From Odiellus spinosus (lineage: Eukaryota > Arthropoda > Arachnida > Opiliones > Phalangiidae): DNA of 64,000 bases. The DNA is taken from assembly GCA_963920705.1 (NCBI GenBank), contig OY987226.1, positions 25,067,136 through 25,131,135 on the forward strand. Reading direction: 5' to 3'. This document shows positions 9,432 to 24,400 of the stretch, one piece after another. The notes under the pieces are model-generated. The model had not been told where the DNA came from. It searched no databases and worked only from the letters and a program-made list of their open reading frames with translations. Numbering within the stretch: position 1 is the first letter of the stretch; every line of letters starts with the position of its first letter. The translations under genes were made by a program, and so were the position numbers.

Positions 9432-12400
9432 GTAAGCTTTTCACTCGTATTAAAGTTGAATTTTTTAGAAGTAGACTCCATGGTAGCCTTTCATATTTTT
9501 AAAATATCAAAATTTCAAATTAATTTACGAGATTGCTACTTCATGTTTAAGATATTTTTTTAATATATAGTAACTTTGCGAGAAAACTTTCTAACTCTTT
9601 GCACGTCTTCAGTTGTTTGAACTGTTGGAAGAATTTAAATTAAAAACTTAAATTTAATGTATTTTAAATAGGCAGTCAAAAAATAGATTGGACTGTTTAA
9701 AATGGTTCTTGGCTTTAAAATCTAAAAAAATTGCATTCTGCGCAAGCAATGTTTACAAAGTTATATGGCTAAAAAAAGTATTATAAAATGCTATTGTTAT
9801 GGTGATTTTATGGTACTATTTTAAAATTTTACCGTAAAATTTGGAAACTATTATTCATAGAGCCTTTACAAAATTATCTCCTGGTTGTCACTCGTAGTTT
9901 CTTTTTCCCTATTATTGTGGTTTTGTGAGGAATTTATATATAAAAAATAGACTGAGAATTTAACTGAATTTGGTAAGTGTTTGTCATAGTTCACAACCAT
10001 CAGACGGGGTTAGGAAGGAGGAGGAGGAGGCAGATCTTATCTTAGGCGAAACCAGATCCTAACGTGCACAACAAAATATGATTTGTTTTTGCCACTCCCA
10101 ACTAGAGTTCTAATATTACTGTGATTTTAGAAATCAGTAAATTACCTGGTAATATTCTAATTTGTGACTAAAAACCCATACTCTTGTAAAATGCAATGTT
10201 TTTCATGATATGCTTGACCATTTGAGGTTGCATTGATAGAGCAAATGGACTTAGACATGAAGAATTACATTAACATGTAATTAACATGTCATTAACGAAC
10301 CAATCACAAATATCTATTGAGAAGTAGACGTGTAAAAAATTATATAGAAATTATAGGTTTAAATTTCTCTTTTACCAATTTTTCACACGAAAAAGTATAA
10401 AAGCGGCCTTGACCAGAATTAAAACGTTAGATTTTAACCCATTTTAGGATTTTCTCGCGAAAATGAAATAGTTTCTGTAAATGGAAAATTATCAGGGTAC
10501 TTACCATTTTGATAACTGTACCAGAGCAAGCGGTAAATTACCGATTTAGAACTCTATTCATATCAACAAGTTCTGTTACATGTTGAGAGGTGGAACTCTT
10601 CCTAGGGCTATGAGTCGGAATAAATTGATGCAAATGTCCAATATTCCTTCTATATTTTCATATTAATTCCTATATTAATTAACCGCTAGCCCTAATCTAA
10701 CTCCAAATCAATTTTCATTGTCATCTGTGATTCTGGCCTTTTATTTCCATCTTGAAATTTCACCAAGAATTTTTTTGCAGTCCAAATCCATTCAAAATAA
10801 CTTGATGGTATTATCCTATTAATGTTCCTTAAATTCACCTAAGTTTTAAGATATATTTTTGGATTTTTAAAGCTTAAGGATCTTTTTAGAAAGAACAAGA
10901 AATGTCCTAGTAGATTTTCTATTTACCAGTTTAAAGAAGCATTAATTAATGAAATATCTTTCTTCAGTTTTTGAAATTACCAGAACATGCAACCTAATTT
11001 TCTATAAATTATTATGGTTAAAGGGAGGATGCAACCTAACAACAAGAGATTTTTTTTATCGATTCCTTATTATTTAAATAGGCCTAATCCATTATTTAAA
11101 AAATTTACAAACAAATATTAAACTAGAAATAAATTTAAAACTTACCCGGAAAATAGGCTTAGGGGGATTCATGGAGATCCTGACTTCCTCACGTGTAAGG
11201 TCTAGCGACCAATCGAACACTATTGTAGGTCTCGCGCGAACGACGGGCCTTTGCTCATTGGTTGCTAGACCTTACACGGAGGCAATTCAGGATCTCCATG
11301 AATCCAACTAAGCCTATTTTGATGGGAAGTTTTAAATTTATTTCTAGTTTAATATTTGTTTTGTAAACTTTTTACTGGTGGACTAGGCCTATATAAACGA
11401 TAAGGAATTGATAAAGAAATCACTTGTTATTAGGTTGCATCCTCCCTTTAAGATCAGGTGGTAACAGGTTCCAAAAAGTTTTTTAAATATTATAATAGCA
11501 TAAATTTTTCTGTCTGATTTTCTATGCATTATAAATTTACACTTATTTTAAAATGAGGATTTAAGGGGAAACGGTTCTCGACTCTAGGATCAACTTTATT
11601 ACCTTTTTCTTTCTTAGCTTCTAGATTTGTTACGTCATTATTTTTTCTAAATTGATCTACAGCTTAAAGTGCTTGAATTGGCCCATGAAAAATTTGTTAA
11701 TTGTTCTAAAGAATGGCTATATATGTTTTGATAAAGTTTATTATTTTATTTTTTAGAACTTGTTACGCCTTTTTGTCGCAAGATTTCAATTTTCTGTAGT
11801 TCCCAATTATAGCATATGTTTCGCCGTGATTTCTCACTCAGGATTATTTTTAATCCCATTTCAATTTATAACTCGCAAGATATGGTTTCTAAGTTAGTTT
11901 CTTTTAGGAGTATTTAATATTTAGTCATTATATTTTATGGAAAATAGCAATGGTCGGGTTGTTTTCTATTCCTGGATTTGACAAACATAGATGATCGAAA
12001 CGATATATTTTACAGAAATTGGTTTACCAGGTGTGAAATTGTTTTTAATCTGAAAAGTTTCACTTTTGTAAAAAATAAAACATCTATCATTCACCAAATC
12101 CTGGACTTCGAAGCAAACTGGCCCAGTCAATTTCCTTAAAACATTGCGCGGCTGAACCACAAAGAAACAAAATTGTTAAGAATAGTGAACTTTGAAGATA
12201 AGGATAACATCCTGTAAAACAGACCAATCATGAATGAGCTTAATCACATGACCTACGTTTCCCTCTAGCCTTTTAGTCTGTTCTTCCCGGTGCTCCCACG
12301 ATGACAGTTCGCTCGTTCTCTTATGGAATAATGATCAAACATGTAGTAACTTGTTAAATTAATTTGTTTAGTGATCTCAAGTTTTCTTTAATTATATATT

Positions 12401-15400
12401 ACTAGTGTCATCTAGGCAACGATTAGGATTGTTAAAAATCCTGAGCTGAAGTTATCTGTGAACAATCCTGTCAAACATATAATCAGTTTTATTGAAAATA
12501 CTACTGCATTTAGTAAAAATATGTTAAGAATTCTAATGAATTAAATAACATAACTTAATGAAAATGAATTCAGCCATATTTTATAGAAAATCCAAATTTA
12601 GCATAAAACCTTTCAGCATTTCAAGCATGTTTAACCTTAGTATTTAAAATTAAATATAATGATTAATTAAATTTGTTTTCTTCCAAACAACACTCGCATA
12701 GCTGTAGATCAATTTAGAAAAGATAGAAGCTGGACTCTTTTAGGCCAGAAATATAAAAGAAATAAATGATCTGATAATTAAATTTCATTAATTATCCTAC
12801 ATTATCAAATAAAATCTTACTTCAAAAGCTGAATGAAGCCTAATACCAAGAGATTTTTATTATCAATTGCTTTTTGCCAAAAGAATCTTAATTCACTAGT
12901 CAGAAAATTGTAACACTTAGTTAAAAATATATTTTTAATTATGAAAATAAACCAATTAAGGTGCATTGAGGGTTTGGAATCTCTTTGAAACTGCGTGACT
13001 AGAGTTATTATATTACAGTAATTTAGTGTTTCATTTCTCTTTCAAACGCTGGTATTTTAAAAGCACGTGCTTTCTAAAAATTGGATTTTAGCATTGAGTA
13101 TACGTTTATTAATGAACGTTAATAGGGGTCATCCGCACACGATTCATTTCCTAACTCTTAAACAGCGCCCCGCTCGACAAAACGTCATAGAACATTTTCG
13201 TCTTAAAATTACCCATAGAACCCACTGTAGCTCGGACCTACCACCATTTGCGAAACAACAGTGTATTTGTAATTTTTTAGTGACTTGGGCATATTTTGTT
13301 GATAAGGTATCACTTTCGGTCAGTGTTCATTCTCGCTCAAGGATTTGATGCGTTTATGAAATCTTAAATATTTGTCTATCCACGTGAATGTTGATTTTGT
13401 TGTTATCGCCATCAAGCTATCTTTCATGATAAGCTAGTTTAAAAATCAGTATAGATAAAAGTGGTTAATGCAGTTCATCTAACTGCTATTATACTCAAAT
13501 TATAGAACATATAAAGATGACAATTGGCTTATTTTAGACTGAATTTGCCATAAACACATGTATAGTACAAAACTTAATAAAAAGTCAACTCCGAGGGGTA
13601 ATTTACCCATCTATAAAATGCAGAAAATGTTTACGGAGAAAAACATGTGATAGTTTGTTAAGTAAAATAATTTATTTAGAGTAAAAAACTTACTGCATTT
13701 TATTCTTAATTTCTGTGATAAATAATAGCAAATAAAGTTTGAAAGAACTTTTTTTGTTTATATATTTCTACTATCCTTTACCAGGACATCCTATTTAAAG
13801 TTAAGTTAATAAATTTTAAGCCTAAAAGAGACCCCAAAATGATTATTTTAGGACCTTTAGATACCAAACATTTACTAACTTCGTTTTAAATGTGCGGGAA
13901 TAATAATAACAATAATTCTGATTAAATTAACTTGAAACTTTGCTAAATAATGAGAAGATACCCATTTAGGTCGGATTCAGTTGAAGGCGAATGAAGATTT
14001 TTTCCAGACAGTTTTTTTAAGTTTATTATAGTTAGCCTCCCTAAGGGACTTCTAATTTAAAAAATTAACATTAACATCAGTGTAACCCTATGTTTGACAT
14101 AATTTTTCTTTATTAATTAGAAAATTGATTCAGTAATTTATTTCCTGATTTCCATTTTTCACCTCGCTTGTTTTTGTCAATAGCTCCAGATAGTTAAGTA
14201 GATGGTTTCAAATTTAAATATCTATTTTCTAAATTTCGAAAATTGCGATTATAAAATATGTATTTATTACTGCTGCGCTAATATTTTTTATAACATATGA
14301 ATATATATTTGAATCTTTTTTAACCATCTTCTTCAAAAATACCACTCAGTTTCCATTTGGAGTTCATGAAAAATCTGTGACAGCCTCACTTTAATAATTA
14401 TGGTACCAATGAAGTATCAAATTCAAATGACAGATTATCTCATCTCATAACCTATTTAAAAGAAAAAAATTATGTTAATTAACTCAGGAAAAATAACGCC
14501 AAAGGCAGGTTTACTTTGAAGGTAAATTAAAGGTTAATGTTGATTTAATTTGGTCTTACGGGCAAGTTATACCATCAAATCTAATATATTAAATAAAATG
14601 ATTGAGAGTTTGAAAATATCTCTATTGATTTCAAGTGGGCCCATGTCTTTTCGCTATTTAGCTAAGTTTAAAGTGAATTTAAAAATTAAGTATGAAGTTA
14701 ATTCAAATTTAAATGCTACTCTGGGAAGTTATTTAGAATCTTATAGTAATTTGAATGAGCATAATGAGTAAATGGTGTCTAAAGTAAGGTCCAAAGAAAA
14801 TATACTTCATGGTTCTCCTTAAGAGATCAAATCTTGTTTGCATGAAACTGATGATATTTGGACAAGCCCATCAGTTTTTCTTAGGCTTCAATGACTCAAA
14901 AGAGCATCCTAACAAATAAACATTGATATCTGTATTCTACTATTCTTTTAGTCTTTGCACTGGGCATATATAGCATTAAATTTCATTCTCCAGCTCAAAG
15001 GTCAAACTCTAGACCAAAAATATTTATCAGTAAACAAATTCTTACAGAAAATATTCTTTCAAAACTATACTTTGATAAGCCATAATGGATAAACCTACAA
15101 CAGGGCCAGGGCACTAATTCTCCAATAGTATGAAATTAAAAGCTTACAAGAGACTATGCAAAAGTAAGTTTACCTGATACTATTAATTATATTTTTAAGC
15201 TTGAATTGCGTGAAACCCTTTTTTTAGGATTGGTTTAGAAGTTCAGTTATAATCGTTATATTATATTTGCAAAAGTTATGATCTTAAATTAATATTTGTA
15301 CTTAAATTTGTTTTATTCAAACATTATCTAGTTTAAGTTCAAGTTCACCGTATTCTCAAACGGTTAAAATCTGCTTTTCTCGATCAAAACCAAGACTTTT

Positions 15401-18400
15401 AAATTTCAACATTTCAAAGTGATTAAAATAGTTGTCAAGTTCTAAAGAGTGTACTATTTAAAGGGAGGATGAAGAGGAGAGTAAATTTTTTATCTATTTA
15501 CTCTGTTTCTAAAAGTAACACGTGTTTGCTTTGTAAAACATTCAGGAATAAGTGTCTCTGAATTGAGCAACAAATCTGAAGCATTTAGATTTTGGCATTC
15601 AATTAAAAGGAGAAGCTCTAATTATAGATTCTTCACCTTTGACTTTATAAAATCTTTGCAATGTCCGCTACCGCACACTTTTTGCGTACTAGCGCTAAAT
15701 CGTGATTGTTTTTATGTGGACAATCGCTTGGGCAACCACGTCTCGCAGATATTTTATCAAGTCCAAGTACTTTAGTTAAATTTCTTTTCAGATTTTTATG
15801 CATAGCTCAGACGTTTTCTGAATGTTTTAGTACGCAAACAATAGTAGAATTAATAAAAAAAATCAGTTCATTTAATCTTTAAAACTATTCTATAAGATAT
15901 TCATTCCACCATGAATTGACTGATTGTACAAACCTAGGCTACTGGTCTAACTGTGATATCTTGAACTTTGAACATTGTATTAATTAATCTCCCTTTTGGC
16001 TTATCTTGGTCATCTATACTTGAACATGTGTGTATGGGGTTTAACAAGAATTTAGTTTTTGTTTGATTTTATATTTTTTATGAGCTACTATTTAACAAAT
16101 ATCATTCCTCTAATTCAAATATTTAATTTGTAAGTCTCTCGCCTTCACATTCTTCTATTATAATGTCAGCCATTAAACTTTGAGGAACAACTGAAAATTA
16201 TTGCTTCCGAAACGGGTCTACATTCTTTAGCGAGAGAAAAGTTTGTGATTGTTTGCTATCATAATTATAGTCGTTGTGATAAGAAAAATGAGATTTTAAT
16301 TCCAAAAATATTCTGGTTGGTTAAGAAGTTTGATATTGACTCTTAACATCTTCATCCATGCTGACTGAAATTTACTACCATAACACCTTCATTTTTGCGA
16401 TCAGTATTAAACCATATAACTTTAATGTTGATCTTTATAATAATGATTAGAGAGGTATGTTGAATATACTTAAATGGATTTTATTTATTAGTGCAATATT
16501 GTAATTCAGGTCTATCACCATTTTTTTAAAGGCATATGAATTATGCTTTTACCATTTTCATAATATAAACTTCCTACTTTGACATTCATCTTTTTCAATT
16601 GTTTTTAATGATCTTTCTGAAAATGCCACTCAAGTTATATTTGAATCTCGTGAAAGATCTGTTACAACCTCACTTTAAAAACCCCTTGAAGTATGAAGCC
16701 TAAGAGTGTTTTTTATAAATTCCTTAATAGCTAAAAATTTACTAAGAGAATCCACAAGTTATTTTCTATCGATTCCACTAGCATAAAAAAATTACAACCA
16801 AATATTAGCTAGAAATCATTTTTTTTTTACTTACCTGGAAGTGGGCTTAACAAGGATCCATGTAGAGTTTTTACCAAGTCTTGACAAGCCAGTCAAAAGC
16901 CCGCATCTCTTAAGCCTTATTTGAATCATATTACTATTGGAATAAAGTGCATCCTGTAACTTAATTCGCCGGTGACTCGTTAACTATTGAAACTCTCAAT
17001 TGATTTTAAATATGAGGAAAAAATCCAATTTAATTTAAAGATTCAATTCACGAGCTTGGCGCGAGATAAATTTTACAATCCCCGAATCGATTCATGCTTC
17101 ATGTCTACTTTAAGTTAAATATTGACTTTTAGCTTCATATTCGTTTATTTTATTTTACTAGTGGATTATGGCACGGGCCTACTTTTTCAAGCAATTCAAA
17201 ATATTGCTTTTTTTTTACCTGTGGTAATAATATTCCCTTGTTATGCCCCTAGGCTAGACTCCACTATTCCCTTTTGTGCTCACCATCAAAATACTTGAGG
17301 GAAAAATTAAGTACCTGTCAGAGTACTTTAAACAGGAAATCTTTACCGTTCAACCTATTGCCCCATGACTCTCATCCCCCCCCCCCTTCCCTTTGTTGGA
17401 GGTACAACAAGATTAGATAGATGTAATCACTCAAAAGTTGGCTATGAATATTATATTCGAGTGAAATAAGCTCTAATGGAACCAAATGGGGCTTTAACCA
17501 AAATTGTGATGCCAAAAAATTTCAATAATTACACTAGGAATACCCAAGGCGGCTCCAAGCCTTTTTCACAATCAACCTCTCAAGGGTGGAGCCCAACCCC
17601 TTTTGCTTATGTCACTCCACGTGACAGACTCGATAAGCCAAAAATAGGCAGGTAGTTGAGGAGTAAAATCCCACCCACAATGGGTTGCTTCAGACATAAA
17701 CCAAAATACCTATGCTCAGAAGATCAGTAATTACTCTTGGAATACGCAAGTCAGCTCTAACCCTTTTTCAAAAGCAAACCCGTCAAGGGTGGAACCCAAC
17801 CCCTTTCACTAATGTCACTAAAAAAATAGGCGGGTATAGTCGAGAACTGAAATCCCACCCGTCGTGGGTTGGTTGCTTCAGACATCATATTTTTGGTTAT
17901 ATTCAAGGTTTAAATATTTGACTTTTCTGCCTATTTCTGAAATAATAAATAATTCTATGTAAATAAATAGGCAACTCTAACGTAGCTTGATTAGATATGG
18001 TTTATTGTGTATTTGTGATGGAAGTCCTAATAAGCCATATGCTATTGAATTATTTTCTTCTAGAAGGAAAATCGATGCTAGTACTCTCTGATTTGAGTAA
18101 CTCGAATGTCGATAGTGGCTTGGATGATCAGCGAACCATTTTAAGCACTTGTGATTCTTCAAACTCTGCCATAACTACTCTTGATGACGTGTCCGAAGTG
18201 TCTCAGCCACCAGTTCTAAATATACAGAGATTCAAAATCCCACGCTCATCACAGTGGGAAAGTAGCGAGATGTCAACTTCTTCAAATACGTGTAATGCAG
18301 TGTCTTCAAGTTCGACAAATGATGAAGATGAGTCAAACCCAGCGCAAACTGGCCAAACAAATGAACCATCTGAAAAACTATTGGATGTTCGAAAATATTT

Positions 18401-21400
18401 TGAACATTGTTTAAGGTAATTAGAACTGGTACAAGTCTTGCATGAATTCAATCTGCCAGGGGCATGGTTATTTAAAAAGCTGCAATTACAAATTATCAAG
18501 AGCTATTTAGTGCTGCATCATTTAACTGTAGATACTTAATTGTAGCTAAAAGATAATGATCCATTTTTTAACAACGGGTCATTCCTGGTCATTTTTTTTA
18601 AAAAACCGCCCCAAAGCTGGGTTTTTCCTTAGAAATATCAAGGCGTTCTTGAATTACACTTAAAAAGTCTAACACCTGAATTTCATCTATTTTAGGCCTG
18701 GGTTTCGCATCCCTTACATTAAATACGCAGTAATTTCGAAAACTATTCTACCAAATATGGAAAAATTTGATATTTAAATGTAAATTGAGCTGAATTAAGA
18801 TTAAGAAGATAGGCTTTTTGAAAACTGTTTAAATTGCGTAGTTCGTGAGTTATAAAGACTACTAAAGAAAAAATGCCATCACATACTTAAATTCAAACTT
18901 GGCACATTTCTTTGTTGGGCTGATGTTTTTAAAGCTTTGAGATGAAAAATTAAGTAAATAAAATGGCAAGTTAAGATTTTATATTTTCGTCTATGGAATA
19001 GGGAAGAATTATCAAAGTGATGCTAGGCCCTTTCACTGTCTATTTTCATAAACCAAGGTATGAACATGTGATAAATTTTATGACCTTGGGTAAAAGGAAA
19101 ACGATAAAGTTGTAGCTCTTACTGACAAAAGGACAAGGGCTGATTAACATGGTGGAACTCCACCTCCTCCTACGATTTTGATGAAATTTTTCACAGACGA
19201 TCTATATACCATGGTAAGAACCATTGAAAGGTTTAAGACAATTTTTATGTGTCGTTTGGGAGATATAAATTATCGAGTACGTTTAACAATACCATGTATT
19301 TTCAATGGGATATTGGCACCATGAACTCCTCTAGCGACCTGTGAAAAACGCGCGTAAAGAATTTGATAAAACTACACAAACTTCTTCCTTATAACACAGT
19401 TAACAGATGCGGGAAGGATCATCTCAGTGTCACTAGATGAGTTAATTTTGCCATTATCCCATTGAAAATACATGGTAGATGTGAAAAGTACTTGAATTTA
19501 TACCTCCCAAACGACATATTAAAACTGTCTAAAATTATGCACTGGTATATAAATCGTCTGTTCAAAATCTCAATATCGTTAGGGGAGAGTATCCCAAGTT
19601 AATCCGCGCACTTGTTCTTTAACACTTACGAGACGGATCTAAACCGTTCTTTATAGTGCAGTCAAAATCCCTAAAGAAATCTGGTTTCATTTACTTTTTT
19701 TTTTGTCTGCCTTCATCTTGCCAAACAGTCAACCAAACAGTGAATAATGTTCAGCTCGGAAAGACACCACTCATGGATAAGAAACAAAAATTAAGATGTG
19801 GGATTTCTAGAATATTACCCCCTCTCAGGCTTTATAAAATAAGAGCAATAAATCTCTTTTATGGGCAAAGCCTTTGATAGAGATGGAGGTATTGTAAGCA
19901 AGCATTTAATAGGAAATAACTCTAAAAAAATTGTTAAACAGGTCTTAAACCACTTAAACTCCATTTAACTTCTAACCCAAAAACATATTCTATTTGTCAT
20001 TGAGACAAATTATTATTAAATTGAAATGGGCCATTAATTGATGTAAATTTTTTTTTTTTTTTTTTATTATTTTCAGGAACCCAAAGGAATCAAGTGCTTT
20101 GGATAAAATGACTCTTGGTGATTTCAGATCTGAATTGGGGTTTTGTTTGGAAGAATCAAAGCTAGTTTCGGAAAGGCGTTTGACTAGGACACTGCCATTT
20201 TTACTATCAGAAAATGCTGTAGATGAAGCTACTTTCGTGTCAAAGTACAATGAGGAGTTTTCTTTATTTAAACCTTATCCTTCGAAATACAAGTCTTACG
20301 AGCTAAGAATAATATCCCAACCGGAAGAGCAGCACAGGGCACGATATATGACTGAAGGTAGTAGAGGTGCTGTGAAAGACAAAAGTGGAAGTGGATACCC
20401 CACACTCAGAGTAAGTTGCAATTCCAAGTTTATTTCTTTAGTATTTCTTTGATTTCCTCCAATAGTTTCTCATTAATTTAATGTTTATTAACAAAGTTTC
20501 AATTTGAGACCTCTAAATGAAGTACGTTTAAAACGATTTCGGTTATAAAACATTCTATGATTAGCCACAATTTTTTTTTGGACATTGTGTTAAAGGGAGA
20601 ATGCAACCTAATTACAAGTGATTTTTTTATCGATTCCTTATCGTTTAAAAAATAGGCCTAATCCACCGATAAAAAGTTTACAGTACAAATATTAAACTAG
20701 AAATAAATTTAAAACTTACCCTGATAATAGGCTTAGCGGGATTCATGGAGATCCTGAATTGCGTTCGTGTAAGGTCTAGCGACCAATGAGCAAAGGCCCG
20801 TCGTTCACGCGAGATCTCCACGTGACTTACGTCGCGTGCGATTGGTCGCTAGACCTTACACGTGAGGAAACAGGACCTCCATGAATCCCACTAAGCCTAT
20901 TTTCAGGGTAAGTTTTAAATTTATTTCTAGTTTAATATTTGTTTGTAAATATTTTCAGTAGTGGATTAGACCTATTTAAACGATAAGGAATCAATAAAAA
21001 ATCACTTGTAATTAGGTTGCATTCTCCCTTTAAAGAGACATATTCTGATAAGAAGTTATTTTTAATCAAATTGGGTCATTGAAATATACATTAAAAGCAT
21101 AACCATAATGTTATATTATATTTACTTTTATTCAAATTTTACCTAACTTTAGTCTATTAATTGAGACACAAATACTTTTTTGGCACGTTGATTCTGAAAA
21201 TAAATTCAAAACCTGTTCCATATTTTAGCTCAAAGTTTTCCTTTAGTTAATTGCAAATTAATAGAAAGACCTTTGAGCATGTTTTTATGAATATTGTAAG
21301 GCTCCTAATCCAATAAACAACACGCTACTTCTCTTCATTATTACTTTAATATTTTTTTAGAACATTTGTGAGAGTACGATTTTAGTCACAATCAATTACT

Positions 21401-24400
21401 AGCCAACTTTAAATTCATTAGATTTGAGCTTGAGCCCCAAAATCATTGTAGAAATTACTCGTACCTTCATGCGTCTATTTTTGGTATTTTCGATTTATAA
21501 TTTACATCTTAAGTGTTTTTATTGTTAGCAGACATCCCCCGAATTTTTTGTTTATCAGTCAAGTAGGCCTTTGAAATTCAATCTGATTACTGATAGGAAT
21601 TAATGTAGAGTTTCTTTAGAATATCATAATCTATGCTTATAGAGTCCTTTGACCTCTTTTCTAAACTAAATCCAATAGTTACGCATCAGCCAGACATTAT
21701 TTTGCCGTTTTTTTATTTTCAGTTATTTCACTATTTTTTAGAGGCCCCTAAAACTGTCAACATTTTTTAATCTTATTCAGTCTTAACATATGTTCACACC
21801 TACACTTTTGTTTGAATTAAGTTCTTCAGCACCTTGAAGGCTTCTTGAATGTTATTTCTCCAAATGGATCAGCCAGCCAATATAAACTTTTTGTCCTAGA
21901 CGCTTTAACCCAGACATGTTAGTTGTTCATAGACAGTTAGTCTGAGTCACTTATGACCATGATTCCAACACTTTAATTTTTAAGTCCAGTTGATAAACTG
22001 TTTGTTCATCAAAGTATTTTTAAAATATATTGTTTACAATGGTTATAAAACAGTTTATTGAATAAACGTTATTTATTTTAATAATACTTAAAGTTAATCA
22101 CCATTGTCAAGATGATTGTCCAGTGTTAGTAGAATTTTCCTAAGGAAATATTTTTCATTAAAGTCAAAATCGAGTACTAATACAAATCACACCCCACGAA
22201 AAAGTATTTATCTTGTAGCTAGTCACTCCCAGAGTCAAGTTGTATTTAATTTCCTTCATTAATAAATTAGAAAATTCTAAATAGTGTTATTGCTATTTAG
22301 ACCTAATCTCATAAATAAAACCATGTCATAGAACCTTTCTCCGTACAACCCTAAATATATTTAACAAAGCCTTTTTAATTTATATAGTATTTATTTCACT
22401 ACTAAGGGCTAGAAAAAAATCTTTTACTCAGCATATTAATATATTTAAGATATTATAATTTTAAAACCTAGTTAAGTTGAGCTATCTCACAAAATGTTTT
22501 TTAGAGCTGAAATGGTTGCTTTCCTAATGATGTCATTGTATAGGTGACTCTTTGTAGCACTCTTTGTACATAGTCTAATAGGCTTGTAGCTTGCTCTATT
22601 TATACTGACTTATTAACACTAATTGTTATGGATGTTTCATAATGACTTAGGTTAATTTCGCTACCGAGTTGTATATATGTCAGGATGCCGAATTTACTTA
22701 TTACAAAAATTGAAATGTTTTGAGCAGTTTTAATTGGAATATTTCGAGCAGTTTTATTTGGATTGCATGTTATTTTTCATAACACAATAGATATTTTAAA
22801 ACCAAGCTAGATAATTAAGAAAAAAGGATTTCTTAACCACATAAAATTATTAAATACGGTTTGTTAAAATGTATTGTTCTCATATAGAAACATTTAGTTA
22901 ATGTCCCTAAATTGTGCAATTAAAAGGAGAACCTCTGACTAATCAAAAGACTCCCTCCCTTTGGCTTTATTAAATATATCTGCAATACGCAATGTTAGAA
23001 TTATCAAGAAAAAGATTTAGCGTGATTTAAAGAGTTTTCCCCAACATGTGTCGCGGGGATTTTAGTAAGCCAAAGGTGGGGCGTCTTTTGATAGTTGGAG
23101 AGTTGGAGTATCTCCTTTTAATTGAATGCCCGAATTGGAAGGTCTCAAATGTTTTTTAAACAATTTAGAGACAGTTTTACTATGAAAAAAAAAAAGAAAA
23201 AATATGTATATATATATATATATTTTTTTTTTAAAAGCAGAATCAATAACATATAAATTTTCTCTTCATCCTTTAAAGGAGAATGCAACCTAATAACAAG
23301 TGATATTTTTATCGATTCCTTATCGTTTAAATAGGCCTAATCCACCAATAAAAAGTTTACAAAACAAATATTAAACTAGAAATCAATTTAAAACTTACCC
23401 GGAAAATAGGCTTAGTGGAGCTCATGGAGATCCTGAATTACCTCTGTGTAAGGGTTAGAGACCAATGAGCAAAGGCCCGTCGTTCACGCGAGATCTCCAC
23501 GATGCTTACAATCGCATTTGAAATTGGTCGCTCGACCTTATATGCGAGTAAATCATGATCTCCATGAAATCCCGTTAAGCCTATTTTCCGGGTAAGTTTT
23601 AAATTTATTTCTGGTTTAATATCTGTTTTGTAAACTTGTTACTTGTGAATTAGGCCTATTTAAACGATAAGGAATCGATAAAAAAAATCACTTGTTATTA
23701 GGCTGCATTCTCCCTTTAAAGTCGGAAGTTGAATATTTCAAAAATATTAAAAATTAATTAGGATGTTATGGTGAGTTATATTGAGGACTTCAGACTTCAT
23801 ACTGTAATTAAAGGTAAACCATCTAGTCATTATGAAGTGTCTAATCAAGATGTTGGACATAGAAACAAATTCTTTTTTTTTATTATTAATTTTCTTGCGG
23901 CTTCATTTGTTAATTTTTCATAAAATTTCAAAAAGTTTTAAAGATTCTTTAAATTGAAATTTACGTGCTTAGTCCCGATATTGCTGAAATTCGTTTTATA
24001 TACTTATATAATTGTACTGATAAAGACTATAAAAATATTTTTGATGGGAAATGAAAAATAAACACTTACTAAAATTCTTAAATTAGATTTTTGATTTACC
24101 ATCAAGCATCTTGCCATAGTATCTGTATTTAAAAATAAAATAGTTCAACAATTCAATATTTTTTATTTTTCATTGCCACAAATATTTTTCATTTTCATTA
24201 TCAGCAGACTTTCATTAGTCTATAAAAAGTTTCAGCAAAATCTGGACTAGGTTCATAAACTGCAATTTTACAAAAAAGTCTGGTAAATTTTGAATATGAG
24301 AGGACTAGTTATTAGTTCAAACTACTTATTACGCGTTATACCTGATAGGTTGGTGATTCAGTCAAAATTCAGTAAAATAAATAATTAACAAATTTTCCTC

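Larger units (their letters stand above)
9432..18063 (+). other. NFAT intron 1 (8.6 kb), repeats only
   Basis: AT-rich throughout. It contains a TTAA foldback (11022-11447), a half copy of the ACAGGGTG foldback (13091-13264), weak relatives of other elements (12829-12890, 14345-14395, 15455-15780, 16625-16780, 17040-17082) and a 190-bp duplication (17512-17900). ORFs at 11966-12160 minus, 13067-13348, 14550-14771 and 15563-15775 show no family resemblance or splice logic. Confidence 0.5.

Noticed and set aside
17997-18419. 140-codon ORF starting at 17997 as a separate gene
   Set aside because: The part from 18064 is the NFAT exon; the upstream codons are intronic read-through ahead of a TTCTAG acceptor.
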